DNA of 64,000 nucleotides from Bufo bufo (GCF_905171765.1 NC_053394.1:158729256-158793255); one strand, 5' to 3'. Counted from the stretch's first letter, positions 33,278 through 44,809 are shown. Numbers and translations: made by a program. The notes: generated by a model not told the origin, from the letters alone.

Positions 33278-34215
33278 CAGTACAGACCAAAAGTTTGGAC
33301 ACACCTTCTCATTCAAAGAGTTTTCTTTATTTTCATGACTATGAAAATTGTAGATTCACACTGAAGGCATCAAAACTATGAATTAACACATGTGGAATTA
33401 TATGCATAACAAACAAGTGTGAAACAACTGAAAATATGTCATATTCTAGGTTCTTCAAAGTAGCCACCTTTTGCTTTGATTACTGCTTTGCACACTCTTA
33501 GCATTCTCTTGATGAGCTTCAAGAGGTAGTCCCCTGAAATGGTTTTTACTTCACAGGTGTGCCCTGTCAGGTTTAATAAGTGGGATTTCTTGCCTTATAA
33601 ATGGGGTTGGGACCATCAGTGGCGTTGAGGAAAAGTCAGGTGGATACACAGCTGATAGTCCTACTGAATAGACTGTTAGAATTTGTATTATGGCAAGAAA
33701 AAAGCAGCTAAGGAAAGAAAAACTAGTGGCCATCATTACTTTAAGAAATGAAGGTCAGTCAGTCAGCCAAAAATTGGGAAAACTTTGAAACTAAGGGCTA
33801 TTTGACCATGAAGGAGAGTGATGGGGTGCTGCGCCAGATGACCTGGCCTCCACAGTCACCGGACCTGAACCCAATCGAGATGGTTTGGGGTGAGCTGGAC
33901 CACAGAGTGAAGGCAAAAGGGCCAACAAGTGCTAAGCATCAATGGGAACTTCTTCAACAATGTTGGAATACCATTTCAGGGGACTACCTCTTGAAGCTCA
34001 TCAAGAGAATGCCAAGAGTGTGCAAAGCAGTAATCAAAGCAAAAGGTGGCTACTTTGAAGAACCTAGAATATGACATATTTTCAGTTGTTTCACACTTGT
34101 TTGTTATGTATATAATTCCACATGTGTTAATTCATAGTTTTGATGCCTTCATAGTCATGAAAATAAAGAAAACTCTTTGAATGAGAAGGTGTGTCCAAAC
34201 TTTTGGTCTGTACTG
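33278..34215 (+). mobile_element. Tc1/mariner family E, internally deleted, copy 1
   Basis: Both termini are present (CAGTACAGACCAAAAGTTTG and inverse, TA flanks). The coding region keeps the first ~35 codons (M-A-R-K-K-Q-L from about 33690) and then jumps to the C-terminal ~95 codons. The first two catalytic aspartates are deleted and only D-L-N-P-I-E with the third catalytic residue remains. The same junction occurs in copies at 35.8-36.6 and 44.8-46.3 kb. Confidence 0.88.
33748..34074 (+). pseudogene. C-terminal Tc1 transposase relic
   Basis: A 108-codon frame includes M-K-E-S-D-G-V-L-R, D-L-N-P-I-E-M-V-W and the family C-terminus K-G-G-Y-F-E-E. It cannot catalyse transposition, since two of the three catalytic acids are missing. 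It could only be a mobilised passenger. Confidence 0.8.
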
Positions 34216-34339
34216 TATATATACAGGGCTGGGACAAGGTCTACCACCAACAGAGGCTGAGCTGCCCAAGTGCGCACCCCCCCTTCCCCCCGGTCCCGCC
34301 ATTTAGATATGTATGTTTGCTATTAATCATCATCCAGAT

Positions 34340-35160
34340 CCCCCTCCACTAAACAGTGCCATCCACAGATCCCCCTCCCCTAAACAGTGCCATCCACAGA
34401 TCCCCCTCCCCTAAACAGTGCCATCCACAGATCCCCCTCCCCTAAGCAGTGCCATCCACAGATCCCCCTCCCCTAAACGGTGCCATCCACAGATCCCCCT
34501 CCCTTAAACAGTGCCATCCACAGATCCCCCTCCCCTAAACAGTGCCATCCACAGATCCCCCTCACCTAAACAGTGCCATCCACAGATCCCCCTCCCCTAA
34601 ACAGTGCCATCCACAGATCCCCCTCCCCTAAACAGTGCCATCCACAGATCACCCTCCCCTAAACAGTGCCATCCACAGATCCCCCTCCCCTAAACAGTGC
34701 CATCCACAGATCCCCCCTCCCCTAAACAGTGCCATCCACAGATCCCCCTCTAATAAACAGTGCCATCCACAGATCCCCCTCCCCTAAACAGTGCCATCCA
34801 CAGATCCCCCTCCCCTAAACAGTGCCATCCACAGATCCCCCTCCCCTAAACAGTGCCATCCACAGATCCCCCTCCCCTAAACAGTGCCATCCACAGATCC
34901 CCCTCCCCTAAACAGTGCCATCCACAGATCCCCCTCACCTAAACAGTGCCATCCACAGATCCCCCCTCCCCTAAATAGTGTCATCAACAGATCCCCCTCC
35001 CCTAAATAGTGCCATCTACAGATCCCCCTCCCCTAAATAGTGCCATCCACAGATCCCCCCTCCCCTAAATAGTGCCATCCACAGATCCCCCTCCCCTAAA
35101 CAGTGCCATCTACAGATCCCCCTCCCCTAAACAGTGCCATCCACAGATCCCCCTCCCCGA
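34340..35160. repeat. 31-bp satellite, about 26 copies
   Basis: Unit CAGTGCCATCCACAGATC plus ccccctcccctaaa, repeated head to tail with few changes. There are no spacers, so it is not a CRISPR array. Confidence 0.9.
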
Positions 35161-35166
35161 CGCTCA

Positions 35167-35281
35167 CAGTAAGTGCGGGTGGGCGGTGCTCACTCACTGA
35201 CATCACGCGCCTGCTCCTCCCACTAGGTGGCGCAGGCGCGTGACGTCAGTGAGTGAGCGCCGCCCGCCCGCACTTACTGCT
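35167..35281. repeat. Inverted repeat, 115 bp
   Basis: The arms cagtaagtgcgggtgggcgg and its inverse continue through ctcactcactgac and acgcgcctgc around a short centre, giving a strong hairpin. Confidence 0.8.
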
Positions 35282-35681
35282 GTTACCGGAGCTAAGACAG
35301 AGTAAGGTATCCAAGTTAAGAGATTAGCAATGATTAAAGTTAAAGTTACTGATTAGTTTATAAATGTACTCCTGTGAGCGGCGTGGCCCTGTATATTCTA
35401 ACCCCCAGGCAAGCGTCCCTTTCACCATGGGAACGCCTGGTGGTTAGAATATACCATCGGATTTGAGTTTTCACGATCTCACTGAGATGTGAAAACTCAG
35501 ATCCGATGGTATATTCTAAACCCCAGGCAAGCGTACCCGTCACCATGCCTGGTGGTTAGAATATACCATCGGATCTTCTGACTCAGTGGCCTGCCTGCCG
35601 CCCAGAGGCTGGGGAGCAGGCCTGCGCCCTGAGGCTGGAGCCACCCCAGCCTCTGTGTCGGCCCGGCCCTGTATATATATA

Positions 35682-36610
35682 CAGTACAGACCAAAAGTTT
35701 GGACACACCTTCTCATTAAAGAGTTTTCTTTATTTTCATGACTATGAAGGCATCAAAACTATGAATTAACACATGTGGAATTATATACAGTACAGACCAA
35801 AAGTTTGGACACACCTTCTCATTCAAAGAGTTTTCTTTATTTTCATGACTATGAAAATTGTAGATTCACACTGAAGGCATCAAAACTATGAATTAACACA
35901 TGTGGAATTATATACATAACAAACAAGTGTGAAACAACAGAAAATATGTCATATTCTAGGTTCTTCAAAGTAGCCACCTTTTGCTTTGATTACTGCTTTG
36001 CACACTCTTGGCATTCTCTTGATGAGCTTCAAGAGGTAGTCCCCTGAAATGGTTTTCACTTCACAGGTGTGCCCTGTCAGGTTTAATAAGTGGGATTTCT
36101 TGCCTTATAAATGGGGTTGGGACCATCAGTTGCATTGAGGAGAAGTCAGGTGGATACACAGCTGATAGTCCTACTGAATAGACTGTTAGAATTGGTATTA
36201 TGGCAAGAAAAAAGCAGCTAAGTAAAGAAAAACGAGTGGCCATCATTACTTTAAAAAATGAAGGTCAGTCAGTCAGCCGAAAAATTGGGAAAACTTTGAA
36301 AGTAAGGGCTATTTGACCATGAAGGAGAGTGATGGGGTGCTGCGCCAGATGACCTGGCCTCCACAGTCACCGGACCTGAACCCAATCGAGATGGTTTGGG
36401 GTGAGCTGGACCGCAGAGTGAAGGCAAAAGGGCCAACAAGTGCTAAGCATCTCTGGGAACTCCTTCAAGACTGTTGGAAGACCATTTCAGGGGACTACCT
36501 CTTGAAGCTCATCAAGAGAATGCCAAGAGTGTGCAAAGCAGTAATCAAAGCAAAAGGTGGCTACTTTGAAGAACCTAGAATATGACATATTTTCAGTTGT
36601 TTCACACTTG
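35682..36610 (+). mobile_element. Tc1/mariner family E, copy 2 with a partial left end in front
   Basis: A ~105-bp partial terminus (35682-35785) is followed at once by a second left terminus (35788). The copy has the shared internal deletion and a C-terminal frame at 36313-36585, and is cut off at 36610 without its right terminus. Confidence 0.85.
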
Positions 36611-36759
36611 CCTTTCGCCGTGCACTGCCATGCTGATCTGACAGGGTGAACAGCCTGTCGGATCCGTCCTGCTGGAAGTGTAAAAGTACCCTTACTAGTA
36701 CGGACATGAGCATATGTTTAGGTTATAGGAGTAAAATCTCATGACAGAATCCCTTTAAT
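36611..36759. mobile_element. MITE end fragments
   Basis: Contains gaagtgtaaaagtaccctta, a right end of the GGGTACTTTCACACT MITE type, then catgacagaatccctttaa, a T2-like terminus. Both are partial. Confidence 0.5.
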
Positions 36760-36899
36760 TTAACTGACGCCATACAGCCACCAAAAGATTATAGCTGAGT
36801 CCTTAGGTCCCGTGGAGAAGCAAACATTCATACCCACACACACCGACAGAAACAAAAAGAAAGCTGATAGCCACCCACCCCGCCCAATCTGTCCCAACA

Positions 36900-37590
36900 T
36901 GGTTGAACCTGAACCCGTAACCGAAATCAATTGGGTTTTTTGCCCCCCCCCCCTTAGCAAACTAGGTGCGTATTCACACCATACAGACACATTCTCATAA
37001 GTGATATCGCCTTTCTGTCGGGCTGCCAGAAGGAGAGCATCTCTGTCTCTGTAATTCAGGGCCTTCATAATAAACGGTCTGTCAGGGGCTCCCGCAGGCA
37101 GAGGCTTGGAAGGAACCCTACTGTATGTTTCTCTCAATAATAAAACAATTTGACAGGACAATAGGTTGTAGAATGTCCCTGATCAGTTGTTCTGCAAAGA
37201 TTTCCAGGTGGACCCCTCAGCTCGCTATGGCAGACCCAAAATGCGAACATTATTTATTTATACGGTTCTTAGCGTCTTTAGCTCTGGCTTGTAACATCTT
37301 AACTTGCTGCTGCAGTTGTCTAGCATCACTAGTCTCACCTGCTCGGGTCATATCTTCTACATCACTTAATCTGCGCTCCACCTTGGTGGTTCTTTCACGT
37401 ATTTTGTCAAAATCATGCCACAGACAGCTAAGGTCAGATTGAAGATGGCCAATTTTTGCTTTGAGAGCTGCTTGGCACGTGGCAATTGCCTTCATGATTT
37501 GGGAGGCCTCTGCTGAGGCTTCCAGGGGATGAGCCTCTCTGTCTCCCTGCTCTGTTTGACTCATGGCATCCATGTAGATTTTTGCAGCAG
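36900..37590 (-). pseudogene. L1/Tx1 ORF1 relic
   Basis: Minus strand. A coiled-coil stretch (L-W-H-D-F-D-K-I-R-E-R-T…V-E-R-R-L, about 37420-37330) is followed after frame breaks by R-V-P-S-K-P-L-P-A-G-A-P-D-R-P-F and Y-R-D-R-D-A-L-L-L-A-A-R (about 37115-37030). This is the RNA-binding C-terminal half typical of L1 ORF1 proteins, which coat the RNA in the retrotransposition particle. A C-run near 36945 and several stops mark decay. No ORF2 adjoins it. Confidence 0.75.
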
Positions 37591-37689
37591 GGGGGGAGCA
37601 ACAAGTATGGCGGTTTTGCAGCCCATATAAAAACATGCAGCTGCTGACCCAATGGAGTATAAGTAGAGGCAGCACTTGTAGCACAGCAA

Positions 37690-38086
37690 TTAACCTTTAT
37701 GAGACAGTCTCCAGAGTTTTATCAATAGAGAACGAACAGTCTGACTGTAGTAGGTAATAAAAAAGGAGATGGACTGATAGGGATATACAACAGTGGTTTT
37801 AGCAGTAACAGTCCTTTAGGTCTAGGGTTCCATCCAGGAAAAGAATAGGTCTCACCAGTGGTCCAGGATTGTGCATCATTCCAGCTTAGCTCCCCCTCTG
37901 TGGAGGTGTGGACTGTTCCCACATCCTGCAGCATGGGAGGAGAAGGAAGTGATAGTCAGTGTAGCCTCCCCACTGCTAGGGGAAGGCTGTGTGATAGGCT
38001 TCAGGAGATCCCCTGTCTGTGTTTAGAGTGTGTGGTCTGTGTTTCATATGTTTAGGGGGTCTGTATTCATTTTGGGCTCAGGGCCG
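37690..38086. other. Sequence including an LTR U3 fragment
   Basis: Bases about 37880-38020 match the U3 part of the cold-shock element's LTR (minus strand near 8690-8560): ccccctctgtg, acatcctgcagcatggg, ggagaaggaagt. The remainder is unassigned. Confidence 0.5.
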
Positions 38087-39318
38087 GTGCAAGGATTTTT
38101 GCCAACACAAGCGAAGCTACATTTTGGCACCCCCTCCCACAGTTCACCTGGCCCTGGTCCCGTCTGCATCAGCTGGCTTCTCCTCTGTGTGGTCCTGGTA
38201 TCTTCACTCTGCTTCAGACAATCGCTGGTTTGAGGACCGTATTTTTTGCCCTATAAGACGTACCGGTCCATAAGACGCACCTAGGTTTCAGAGGATGATA
38301 ATAAGAAAAAAAATATTTTCCATTACACCTCAGGTCAGACCAGCAATCGGACCCCAATGTTAATCAGGCCTCAGATCAGACCCCCAATGCCTCAGATCAG
38401 CCCCCCATGTCAGCCATCAGCCCCCCATGTCAGCCATCATCACCCCATGTCAGCCATCATTCCCCCATGTCATCCATCAGCCCACCATGTCACATTTCTC
38501 CCCCTCAAGGCCTCCATGTCACATTTCACTCCCTCAATGTCATATTTCTCACCCCTCCATGTCACATTTCTCCCCCTCCATGTCAAATCACCTATGTTGC
38601 ATCAGCCCTCCATGTCACATTTCTCCCCCTCCATGTCAAATCACCTGTGACATCAGCCCTCACATTTCTCTCCCCCTCCATCCATGTTGCCACATTTCTC
38701 TCCCCCTCCATCCATGTTGCCACATTTCTCCCCCTCCATCCATGTTGTCACATTTCTCACCCCCTCCCTCCATGTTGCCACATTTCTCCCTCCTCCATCC
38801 ATGTTGCCACATTTCTCTCCCCCTCCATCCATGTTGTCACATTTCTCCCCCTCCATCCATGTTGTCACATTTCTCTCCCTCTCCATCCATGTTGTCACAT
38901 TTCTCTCCCCCTCCATCCATGTTGTCACATTTCTCTCCCCCTCCATCCATGTTGTCACATTTCTCTCCCCCTCCATCCATGTTGTCGCATTTCTCCCCCC
39001 TCCATCATGTCCATTTCACCCCCCCCCCTCACCCCATGCTACAGTGCGACTCGGCAGTCACACACCCCTGACCCCGTGAATGCCTGTGTTGCCGATGCCG
39101 TGCTGCTGCTGAGCCTGTGTGCAGCACTGTGAGGAGGTGAGGGCCGGGGCCGCACGGCACACTTGCAGGCTGAGGCGGACGGCCGGGCCCGGTGGGGCAA
39201 GTCCGCAAGTTATGTATTTAAAAAAAATATAAATAATTTCCGCCCTAGTGCCCCCCCCCCCACCTTCTCTGCGCCCTCAAGCAGCCGCTTGGTCTGCCTT
39301 ATTTTAGAGCCGGCCCTG
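38087..39318. mobile_element. Second CAGGGC-ended element with internal satellite
   Basis: The left end CAGGGCCGGTGCAAGG and right end GAGCCGGCCCTG are inverted. The interior is dominated by a satellite (38400-39010) that is unrelated to the one in 34224-35671. Confidence 0.6.
38400..39010. repeat. 30-bp satellite
   Basis: Unit ctccatccatgttgtcacat plus ttctctcccc, period 30 in its regular part (38650-38990) and degenerate before that. Long frames in all three plus-strand phases come from the repeat. Confidence 0.88.
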
Positions 39319-39654
39319 TTAGGGGTGTGAAGATTTGGGTGTCAGGTGCACTGCTAATGATTCAAATGCATTAGATATGCATTATATAAATTAGAAGGAC
39401 ATGGGCTTACAATTGTTTCTTGGAATCTCACTGAAACTACAGTATTGGAAAAAATAAAACCACTGCAAAATGAATGTGCTGCAGTCTTTTCCTAAAGAAA
39501 CATGCCATGCAGCAGACTGGATGAGAAAGATCATAATTCCAATCCAGCCAAGTGAGAACAGTCTCATATGTGTTGTTTCTGGAACTGTTTACCATTATAT
39601 TGCATCCTTGTGCCCTCTAGTGGTGATTCTGGTATGAATTGCCTTATTTCTTAG
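39319..39654. other. Unassigned sequence
   Basis: I see no gene, repeat or element end here. Confidence 0.4.
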
Positions 39655-40151
39655 GCTACTTTCACACTCGCGTTTTGGGGAGATCCGTCATGGATCTGCA
39701 AATACGGATCCGTTACAATAATACAACCGCATGCATCCGTCATGAACGGATCCGTTTGTATCTGTAACATAGCCAAGACGGATCGGTCATGAACTCCAAT
39801 GAAAGTCAATGGGAGACGGATCTGTTTTCTATTGTGCCAGATTGTGTCAGAGAAAACAGATCCGTCCCCATTGACTTACATTGTGTGTCAGGACGTTTGG
39901 CTCAGTTTCGTCAAGCAGACAGCAAAACGCTGCAGGCAGCCTCCAGAGCGGAATGGAGACTGATCGGAGGCAACTGATGCATTCTGAGCGGATCCTTTTC
40001 CATTCAGAATGCATTAAGGCAAAACTGATCCGTTTTGGACTGGTTGTGAGAGAGTAACTTCCCTTTTTGCGGACCCATTTAAATAAATGGTTCTGTATAT
40101 GGTCTGCAAATAAAACAGAACGGACATGGAAAAAAAATACTTTCGTAGGCA
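39655..40151. mobile_element. TAA-type MITE, composite
   Basis: It begins ggctactttcacactcgcg in the style of the 8934 MITE and contains mirrored gacggatctgttttc and gaaaacagatccgtc blocks. The right part switches to the ggacccattt/aggcatgaggcct type, suggesting a nested or recombinant copy. Confidence 0.5.
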
Positions 40152-40527
40152 TGAGGCCTGAGGCCAAGTTCATACTTGGTATTTGGTCAGTTATTTCCAT
40201 CAGTGATTGTAAGCCAAAACCTGTACTAAAGCCTACTCAGAGATAAGGTATAATGAAAAAACCTGCACCAGTTCTGTCTTCTTGACCTGCACCCGGTTTT
40301 GGCTCACAATGAGCCCTCATCCACACGTCAGTGTTTGGTCAGTGATTTACATCAGTGATTGTGAGCCAAAAGCAGGGTTGGAGCCTCCTCTGACATAAGG
40401 TTTAAGTGAAAGATCTTCTCCTGTTCTGTGTTTAGAGCTGCACCTGGTTTTGGTTCAAAATCACTGACTGAACACTGACTGTCTGAATGAGGCATTACTG
40501 ATGGAAATAACTGAAGTGTGAACTTGG
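40152..40527. mobile_element. MITE with GGCCAAGTTC ends
   Basis: The left end ggccaagttcatacttgg and right end aagtgtgaacttggcc are inverted. Inner inverted blocks tcagttatttccatcagt and actgatggaaataactga support a fold-back structure. Confidence 0.7.
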
Positions 40528-40789
40528 CCGAAGAACTAACATGCCAAATCTAAAACATTTTTCAAATCAGCTACTGAAAAAAAATCGCTACCTTTTTAAC
40601 TGTGCACATGGTCGAATTTGTTACATTAAAGCCAATCGCCAAACTGTTTTCAATGTGGATTTAGCAGCAGAAAACCCAGTTTTTTTGCTGATGAACCTGT
40701 GGCAGTATGAGAGAAGTTCCCACTGCTAAAATCTGCACACAATCACTTCTGTATCGCTCGTGTGAAAGATGCCTAAGGGGACTTCCCCA
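40528..40789. other. Unassigned sequence
   Basis: There is no coding signal. A MITE-like right end (cgtgtgaaagatgcctaa) lies near 40775. Confidence 0.35.
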
Positions 40790-41110
40790 TGTAAGCAGGG
40801 CCGTCTTTAATGCGGGGCAAAAGGGGCAGCTGCCCCGGGCCCAGTTGCTCCTGGGGGGCCCAAGGCAGCTGCCTCTTGAGCCCTGCTGGTCACTGGTGAC
40901 TTGGGGGTGGCGGCAGGGCACAGGGAGATGAGCGCTTCCATTGTGGAAGCGCTCATCTCCATAGTCATCTGTATCGCCGTCCTCAGGACAGCGATACAGA
41001 TGGAAGTACTGCGGCGGTGCACGGGAGGGAGAGGCGTCTCCCTTTCCCGTTCCTCTGATAGGCTGCAGGCCTAGTGCCTGCAGCCTATCAGAGGCTGGTG
41101 CAGGTGCAGT
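40790..41110. repeat. Hairpin-rich repeat
   Basis: It starts with gcagggccgtctttaatgc, a motif seen inverted near 50210. Three consecutive near-perfect hairpins follow at 40924-40960 (17-bp stem), 40966-41002 and 41052-41094 (19-bp stem). Confidence 0.65.
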
Positions 41111-41555
41111 ATGCCAGACCAACAGGGGAATTATACGTGAGGTCACGGTGTGATCATTAGGTGGGCCGAGGTAAGCATAGTTCTGGTTACTCACGGTTAT
41201 GTCGTCCCTGGGCAGGCTCGCATAAGTGATGAGGAGAACGGCGCAGGAATTCTCTGGGGCACACTCTGGTGTAAGGGACGCAGGCCAGATGGTGGTTCAA
41301 GGTGCCCTTGATGGTCTGTATTAATGTGCCTATGGCAAGGTCCCTTGTAGTCGTGATGCCAGTACCTTTTATGGTGGTACAACCATTTACTGTAGTGTTA
41401 ACTAAGTAATTGGAGACTGAGACAAGGATGGTGCAATCTAACTTAGAGCTTTTACTGAACGTTGCTCCTGTTAACATTACATCCAAGGAATAAACAGTCT
41501 TTGGTACATTCATGTATGAAATACAGTCTCATGCATACGGGGGTAGGGTAATGTA

Positions 41556-43110
41556 CAAACCGGATTCCAAAAAAGTTGGGACACTAAACAAATTGTGAAT
41601 AAAAACTGAATGCAATGATGTGGAGATGGCAAATGTCAATATTTTATTTGTAATAGAACGTAGATGACAGATCAAACGTTTAATCCGAGTAAATGTATCA
41701 TTTTAAAGGAAAAATACGTTGATTCCAATTTTCACGGTGTCAACAAATCCCCAAAAGTTGGGACAAGTAGCAATAAGAGGCTGGAAAAAGTAAATTTGAG
41801 CATAACGAAGAGCTGGAAGACCAATTAACACTAATTAGGTCAATTGGCAACATGATTGGGTATAAAAAGAGCTTCTCAGAGTGGCAGTGTCTCTCAGAAG
41901 CCAAGATGGGTAGAGGATCACCAATTCCCACAATGTTGTGCAGAAAGATAGTGGAGCAATATCAGAAAGGGGTTACCCAGCGAAAAATTGCAAAGACTTG
42001 CATCTATAATCATCAACTGTGCATAACATCATCCGAAGATTCAGAGAATCTGGAACAATCTCTGTGCGTAAGGGTCAAGGCCGTAAAACCATACTGGATG
42101 CCCGTGATCTCCGGGCCCTTAAATGACACTGCACCACAAACAGGAATGCTACTGTAAAGGAAATCACAGAATGGGCTCAGGAATACTTCCAGAAACCATT
42201 GTCAGTGAACACAATCCACCGTGCCATCCGCCGTTGCCAGCTGAAACTCTACAGTGCAAAGAAGAAGCCATTTCTAAGCAAGATACACAAGCTCAGGCGT
42301 TTTCACTGGGCCAGGGATCATTTAAAATGGAGTGTGGCAAAATGGAAGACTGTTCTGTGGTCAGACGAGTCACGATTCGAAGTTCTTTTTGGAAATCTGG
42401 GACGCCATGTCATCCGGACCAAAGAGGACAAGGACAACCCAAGTTGTTATCAACGCTCAGTTCAGAAGCCTGCATCTCTGATGGTATGGGGTTGCATGAG
42501 TGCGTGTGGCATGGGCAGCTTGCATGTCTGGAAAGGCACCATCAATGCAGAAAAATATATTCAGGTTCTAGAACAACATATGCTTCCATCCAGACGTCAT
42601 CTCTTTCAGGGAAGACCCTGCATTTTTCAACAAGATAATGCCAGACCACATTCTGCATCAATCACAACATCATGGCTGCATAGGAAAAGGATCCGGGTAC
42701 TGAAATGGCCAGTCTGCAGTCCAGATCTTTCACCTATAGAGAACATTTGGCGTATCATAAAGAGGAAGGTGCAACAAAGAAGGCCCAAGACAAGAATGGG
42801 AGAGCATTCCTATTTCTAAACTTGAGAAACTGGTCTCCTCGGTCCCCAGACGTCTGTTGAGTGTTGTAAGAAGAAGGGGAGATGCCACACAGTGGTGAAA
42901 ATGGCCTTGCCCCAACTTTTTGGGGATTTGTTGACACCATGAAATTCTGATTCAACATATTTTTCCCTTAAAATGGTACATTTTCTCAGTTTAAACTTTT
43001 GTTCCGTGATTTATGTTCTTTTCTGAATAAAATATTAGAAGTTGGCACCTCCACATCATTGCATTCAGTTTTTAGTTTTTAGTGTCCCAACATTTTTGGA
43101 ATCCGGTTTG
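41556..43110 (+). mobile_element. Tc1/mariner family F
   Basis: Terminal inverted repeats CAAACCGGATTCCAAAAA and inverse, bounded by TA (41554-41555, 43111-43112). Single copy in the window. Confidence 0.9.
41905..42898 (+). pseudogene. Tc1 transposase, family F
   Basis: It begins M-G-R-G-S-P-I-P at 41905. A frameshift in the helix-turn-helix region (about 42000), a TGA near 42125 and a frameshift near 42790 break the frame. The catalytic blocks are S-D-E-S-R-F, Q-Q-D-N-A-R-P-H and D-L-S-P-I-E with 34-residue spacing. The true C-terminus reads on another frame to about 42898. Inactive. Confidence 0.85.
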
Positions 43111-43139
43111 TAAGTCCTCAGAAGAAACAGGCTCTTAGT

Positions 43140-43142
<3 letters not shown>

Positions 43143-43181
<39 letters not shown>
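43143..43181. repeat. (TA)n microsatellite
   Basis: A perfect TA run abutting the left end of Tc1 family A copy 2. A matching run (44763-44803) abuts its right end. Confidence 0.92.
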
Positions 43182-43182
<1 letters not shown>

Positions 43183-44758
43183 TGCTCAAAAAAATAAAGG
43201 GAACACTTAAACAACACAATATAACTCCAAGTCAATCACACTTCTGTGAAATCAAACTGTCCACTTAGGAAGAAACACTGAGTGACAATCAATTTCACAT
43301 GCTGTTGTGCAAATGGGATAGACAACAGGTGGAAATTATAGGCAATTTACAAGACACCCCCAATAAAGGAGTGGTTCTGCAGGTGGTGACAACAGATCAC
43401 TTCTCAGTTCCTATGCTTCCTGGCTGATGTTTTGGTCACTTTTGAATGCTGGCGGTGCTTTCACCCTAGTGGTAGCATGAGACGAAGTCTACAACCCACA
43501 CAAGTGGCTCAGGTAGTGCAGCTTATCCAGGATGGCACATCAATGCGAGCTGTGGCAAGAAGGTTTACTGTGTCTGTCAGCGTAGTGTCCAGAGCATGGA
43601 GGCGCTACCAGGAGACAGGCCAGTACATCAGGAGACGTGGAGGAGGCCGTAGGAGGGCAACAACCCAGCAGCAGAACCGCTACCTCCGCCTTTGTGCAAG
43701 GAGGAACAGGAGGAGCACTGCCAGAGTCCTGCAAAATGACCTCCAGCAGGCCACAAATGTGCATGTGTCAGCTCAAACGGTCAGAAACAGACTCCATGAG
43801 GGTGATATGAGGGCCCGTCGTCCACAGGTGGGTGTTGTGCTTACAGCCCAACACCATGCAGGACGTTTGGCATTTGCCAGAGAGCACCAAGATTGGCAAA
43901 TTCGCCACTGGCGCCCTGTGCTCTTCACAGATGAAAGCAGGTTCACACTGAGCACATGTGACAGACGTGACGGAGTCTGGAGACGCCGTGGAGAACGTTC
44001 TGCTGCCTGCAACATCCTCCAGCATGACCGGTTTGGCATTGGGTCAGTAATGGTGTGGGATGGCATTTCTTTGGAGGGCCGCACAGCCCTCCATGTGCTC
44101 GCCAGAGGTATCCTGACTGCCATTAGGTACCGAGATGAGATCCTCAGACCCCTTGTGAGACCATATGCTGGTGCGGTTGGCCCTGGGTTCCTCCTAATGC
44201 AAGACAATGCTAGACCTCATGTGGCTGGAGTGTGTCAGCAGTTCCTGCAAGACGAAAGCATTGATGCTATGGACTGGCCCGCCCGTTCCCCAGACCTGAA
44301 TCCAATTGAGCACATCTGGGACATCATGTCTCGCTCTATCCACCAACGTCACGTTGCACCACAGACTGTCCAGGAGTTGGCAGATGCTTTAGTCCAGGTC
44401 TGGGAGGAGATCCCTCAGGAGACCGTCCGCCACCTCATCAGGAGCATGCACAGGCGTTGTAGGGAGGTCATACAGGCACGTGGAGGCTACACACACTACT
44501 GAGTCTCATTTTTACTTGTTTTAAGGACATTACATCAAAGTTGGATCAGCCTGTAGTGTGTTTTTCCACTTTAATTTTGAGTGTGACTCCAAATCCAGAC
44601 CTCCATGGGTTGAAAAATGTGATTTACATTTTTTAATTTTTGTGTGATTTTGTTGTCAGCACATTGAACTATGTAAAAAACAAAGTATTTCAGAAGAATA
44701 TTAAATTAATTCAGATCTAGGATGTGTTATTTTTGTATTCCCTTAATTTTTTTGAGCA

Positions 44759-44761
<3 letters not shown>
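43182..44761 (+). mobile_element. Tc1/mariner family A, copy 2, apparently complete
   Basis: Both terminal inverted repeats (CTGCTCAAAAAAATAAAG and inverse) and TA flanks are present, with an uninterrupted transposase frame. It is inserted in a TA microsatellite. Of all the transposons in the window it shows the fewest defects. Confidence 0.92.
43477..44502 (+). CDS. Tc1-family transposase, intact frame
   Basis: This cut-and-paste transposase should bind the element's terminal repeats and integrate at TA. The methionine at 43477 (M-R-R-S-L-Q-P-T-Q) begins the N-terminal paired-like helix-turn-helix, giving 341 residues, the usual Tc1 length; the frame is open further upstream to 43432. It shows a basic linker R-R-R-G-G-G-R-R-R, catalytic T-D-E-S-R-F, Q-D-N-A-R-P-H and D-L-N-P-I-E-H-I-W (exactly DD34E), and the C-terminus G-G-Y-T-H-Y before a TGA. 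No stop or frameshift is visible, unlike copy 1. Near-identical Tc1 elements are known from fishes, lampreys and frogs and have been linked to horizontal transfer. Whether it is active cannot be told from sequence. Confidence 0.9.
   Translation: MRRSLQPTQVAQVVQLIQDGTSMRAVARRFTVSVSVVSRAWRRYQETGQYIRRRGGGRRRATTQQQNRYLRLCARRNRRSTARVLQNDLQQATNVHVSAQTVRNRLHEGDMRARRPQVGVVLTAQHHAGRLAFAREHQDWQIRHWRPVLFTDESRFTLSTCDRRDGVWRRRGERSAACNILQHDRFGIGSVMVWDGISLEGRTALHVLARGILTAIRYRDEILRPLVRPYAGAVGPGFLLMQDNARPHVAGVCQQFLQDESIDAMDWPARSPDLNPIEHIWDIMSRSIHQRHVAPQTVQELADALVQVWEEIPQETVRHLIRSMHRRCREVIQARGGYTHY

Positions 44762-44807
<46 letters not shown>

Positions 44808-44809
<2 letters not shown>

Larger units (their letters stand above)
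34224..35671. mobile_element. CAGGGC-ended element with internal satellite
   Basis: The left end CAGGGCTGGGACAAGG and right end CCGGCCCTG are inverted. Both sides carry TATATATA (34216-34223, 35672-35679), compatible with an 8-bp hAT duplication but in low-complexity sequence. The interior consists of a 31-bp satellite, a palindrome and a copy of the gcgtccc..accatgggaacgcc repeat (about 35395-35575). Confidence 0.6.

Noticed and set aside
34340..35160. Regular direct repeats that could suggest a CRISPR array
   Set aside because: The 31-bp units are head to tail with no unique spacers, and the context is a eukaryotic mobile element. It is a satellite.
36760..37161. A hydrophobic membrane-protein-like C-terminus on the minus strand
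   Set aside because: The N-terminal part matches L1 ORF1. The hydrophobic tail is a frameshifted reading through decayed sequence and a C-run.
38407..39132. Long plus-strand frame rich in C-H-I-S-P-L
   Set aside because: It lies in a 30-bp satellite, open in all three phases.
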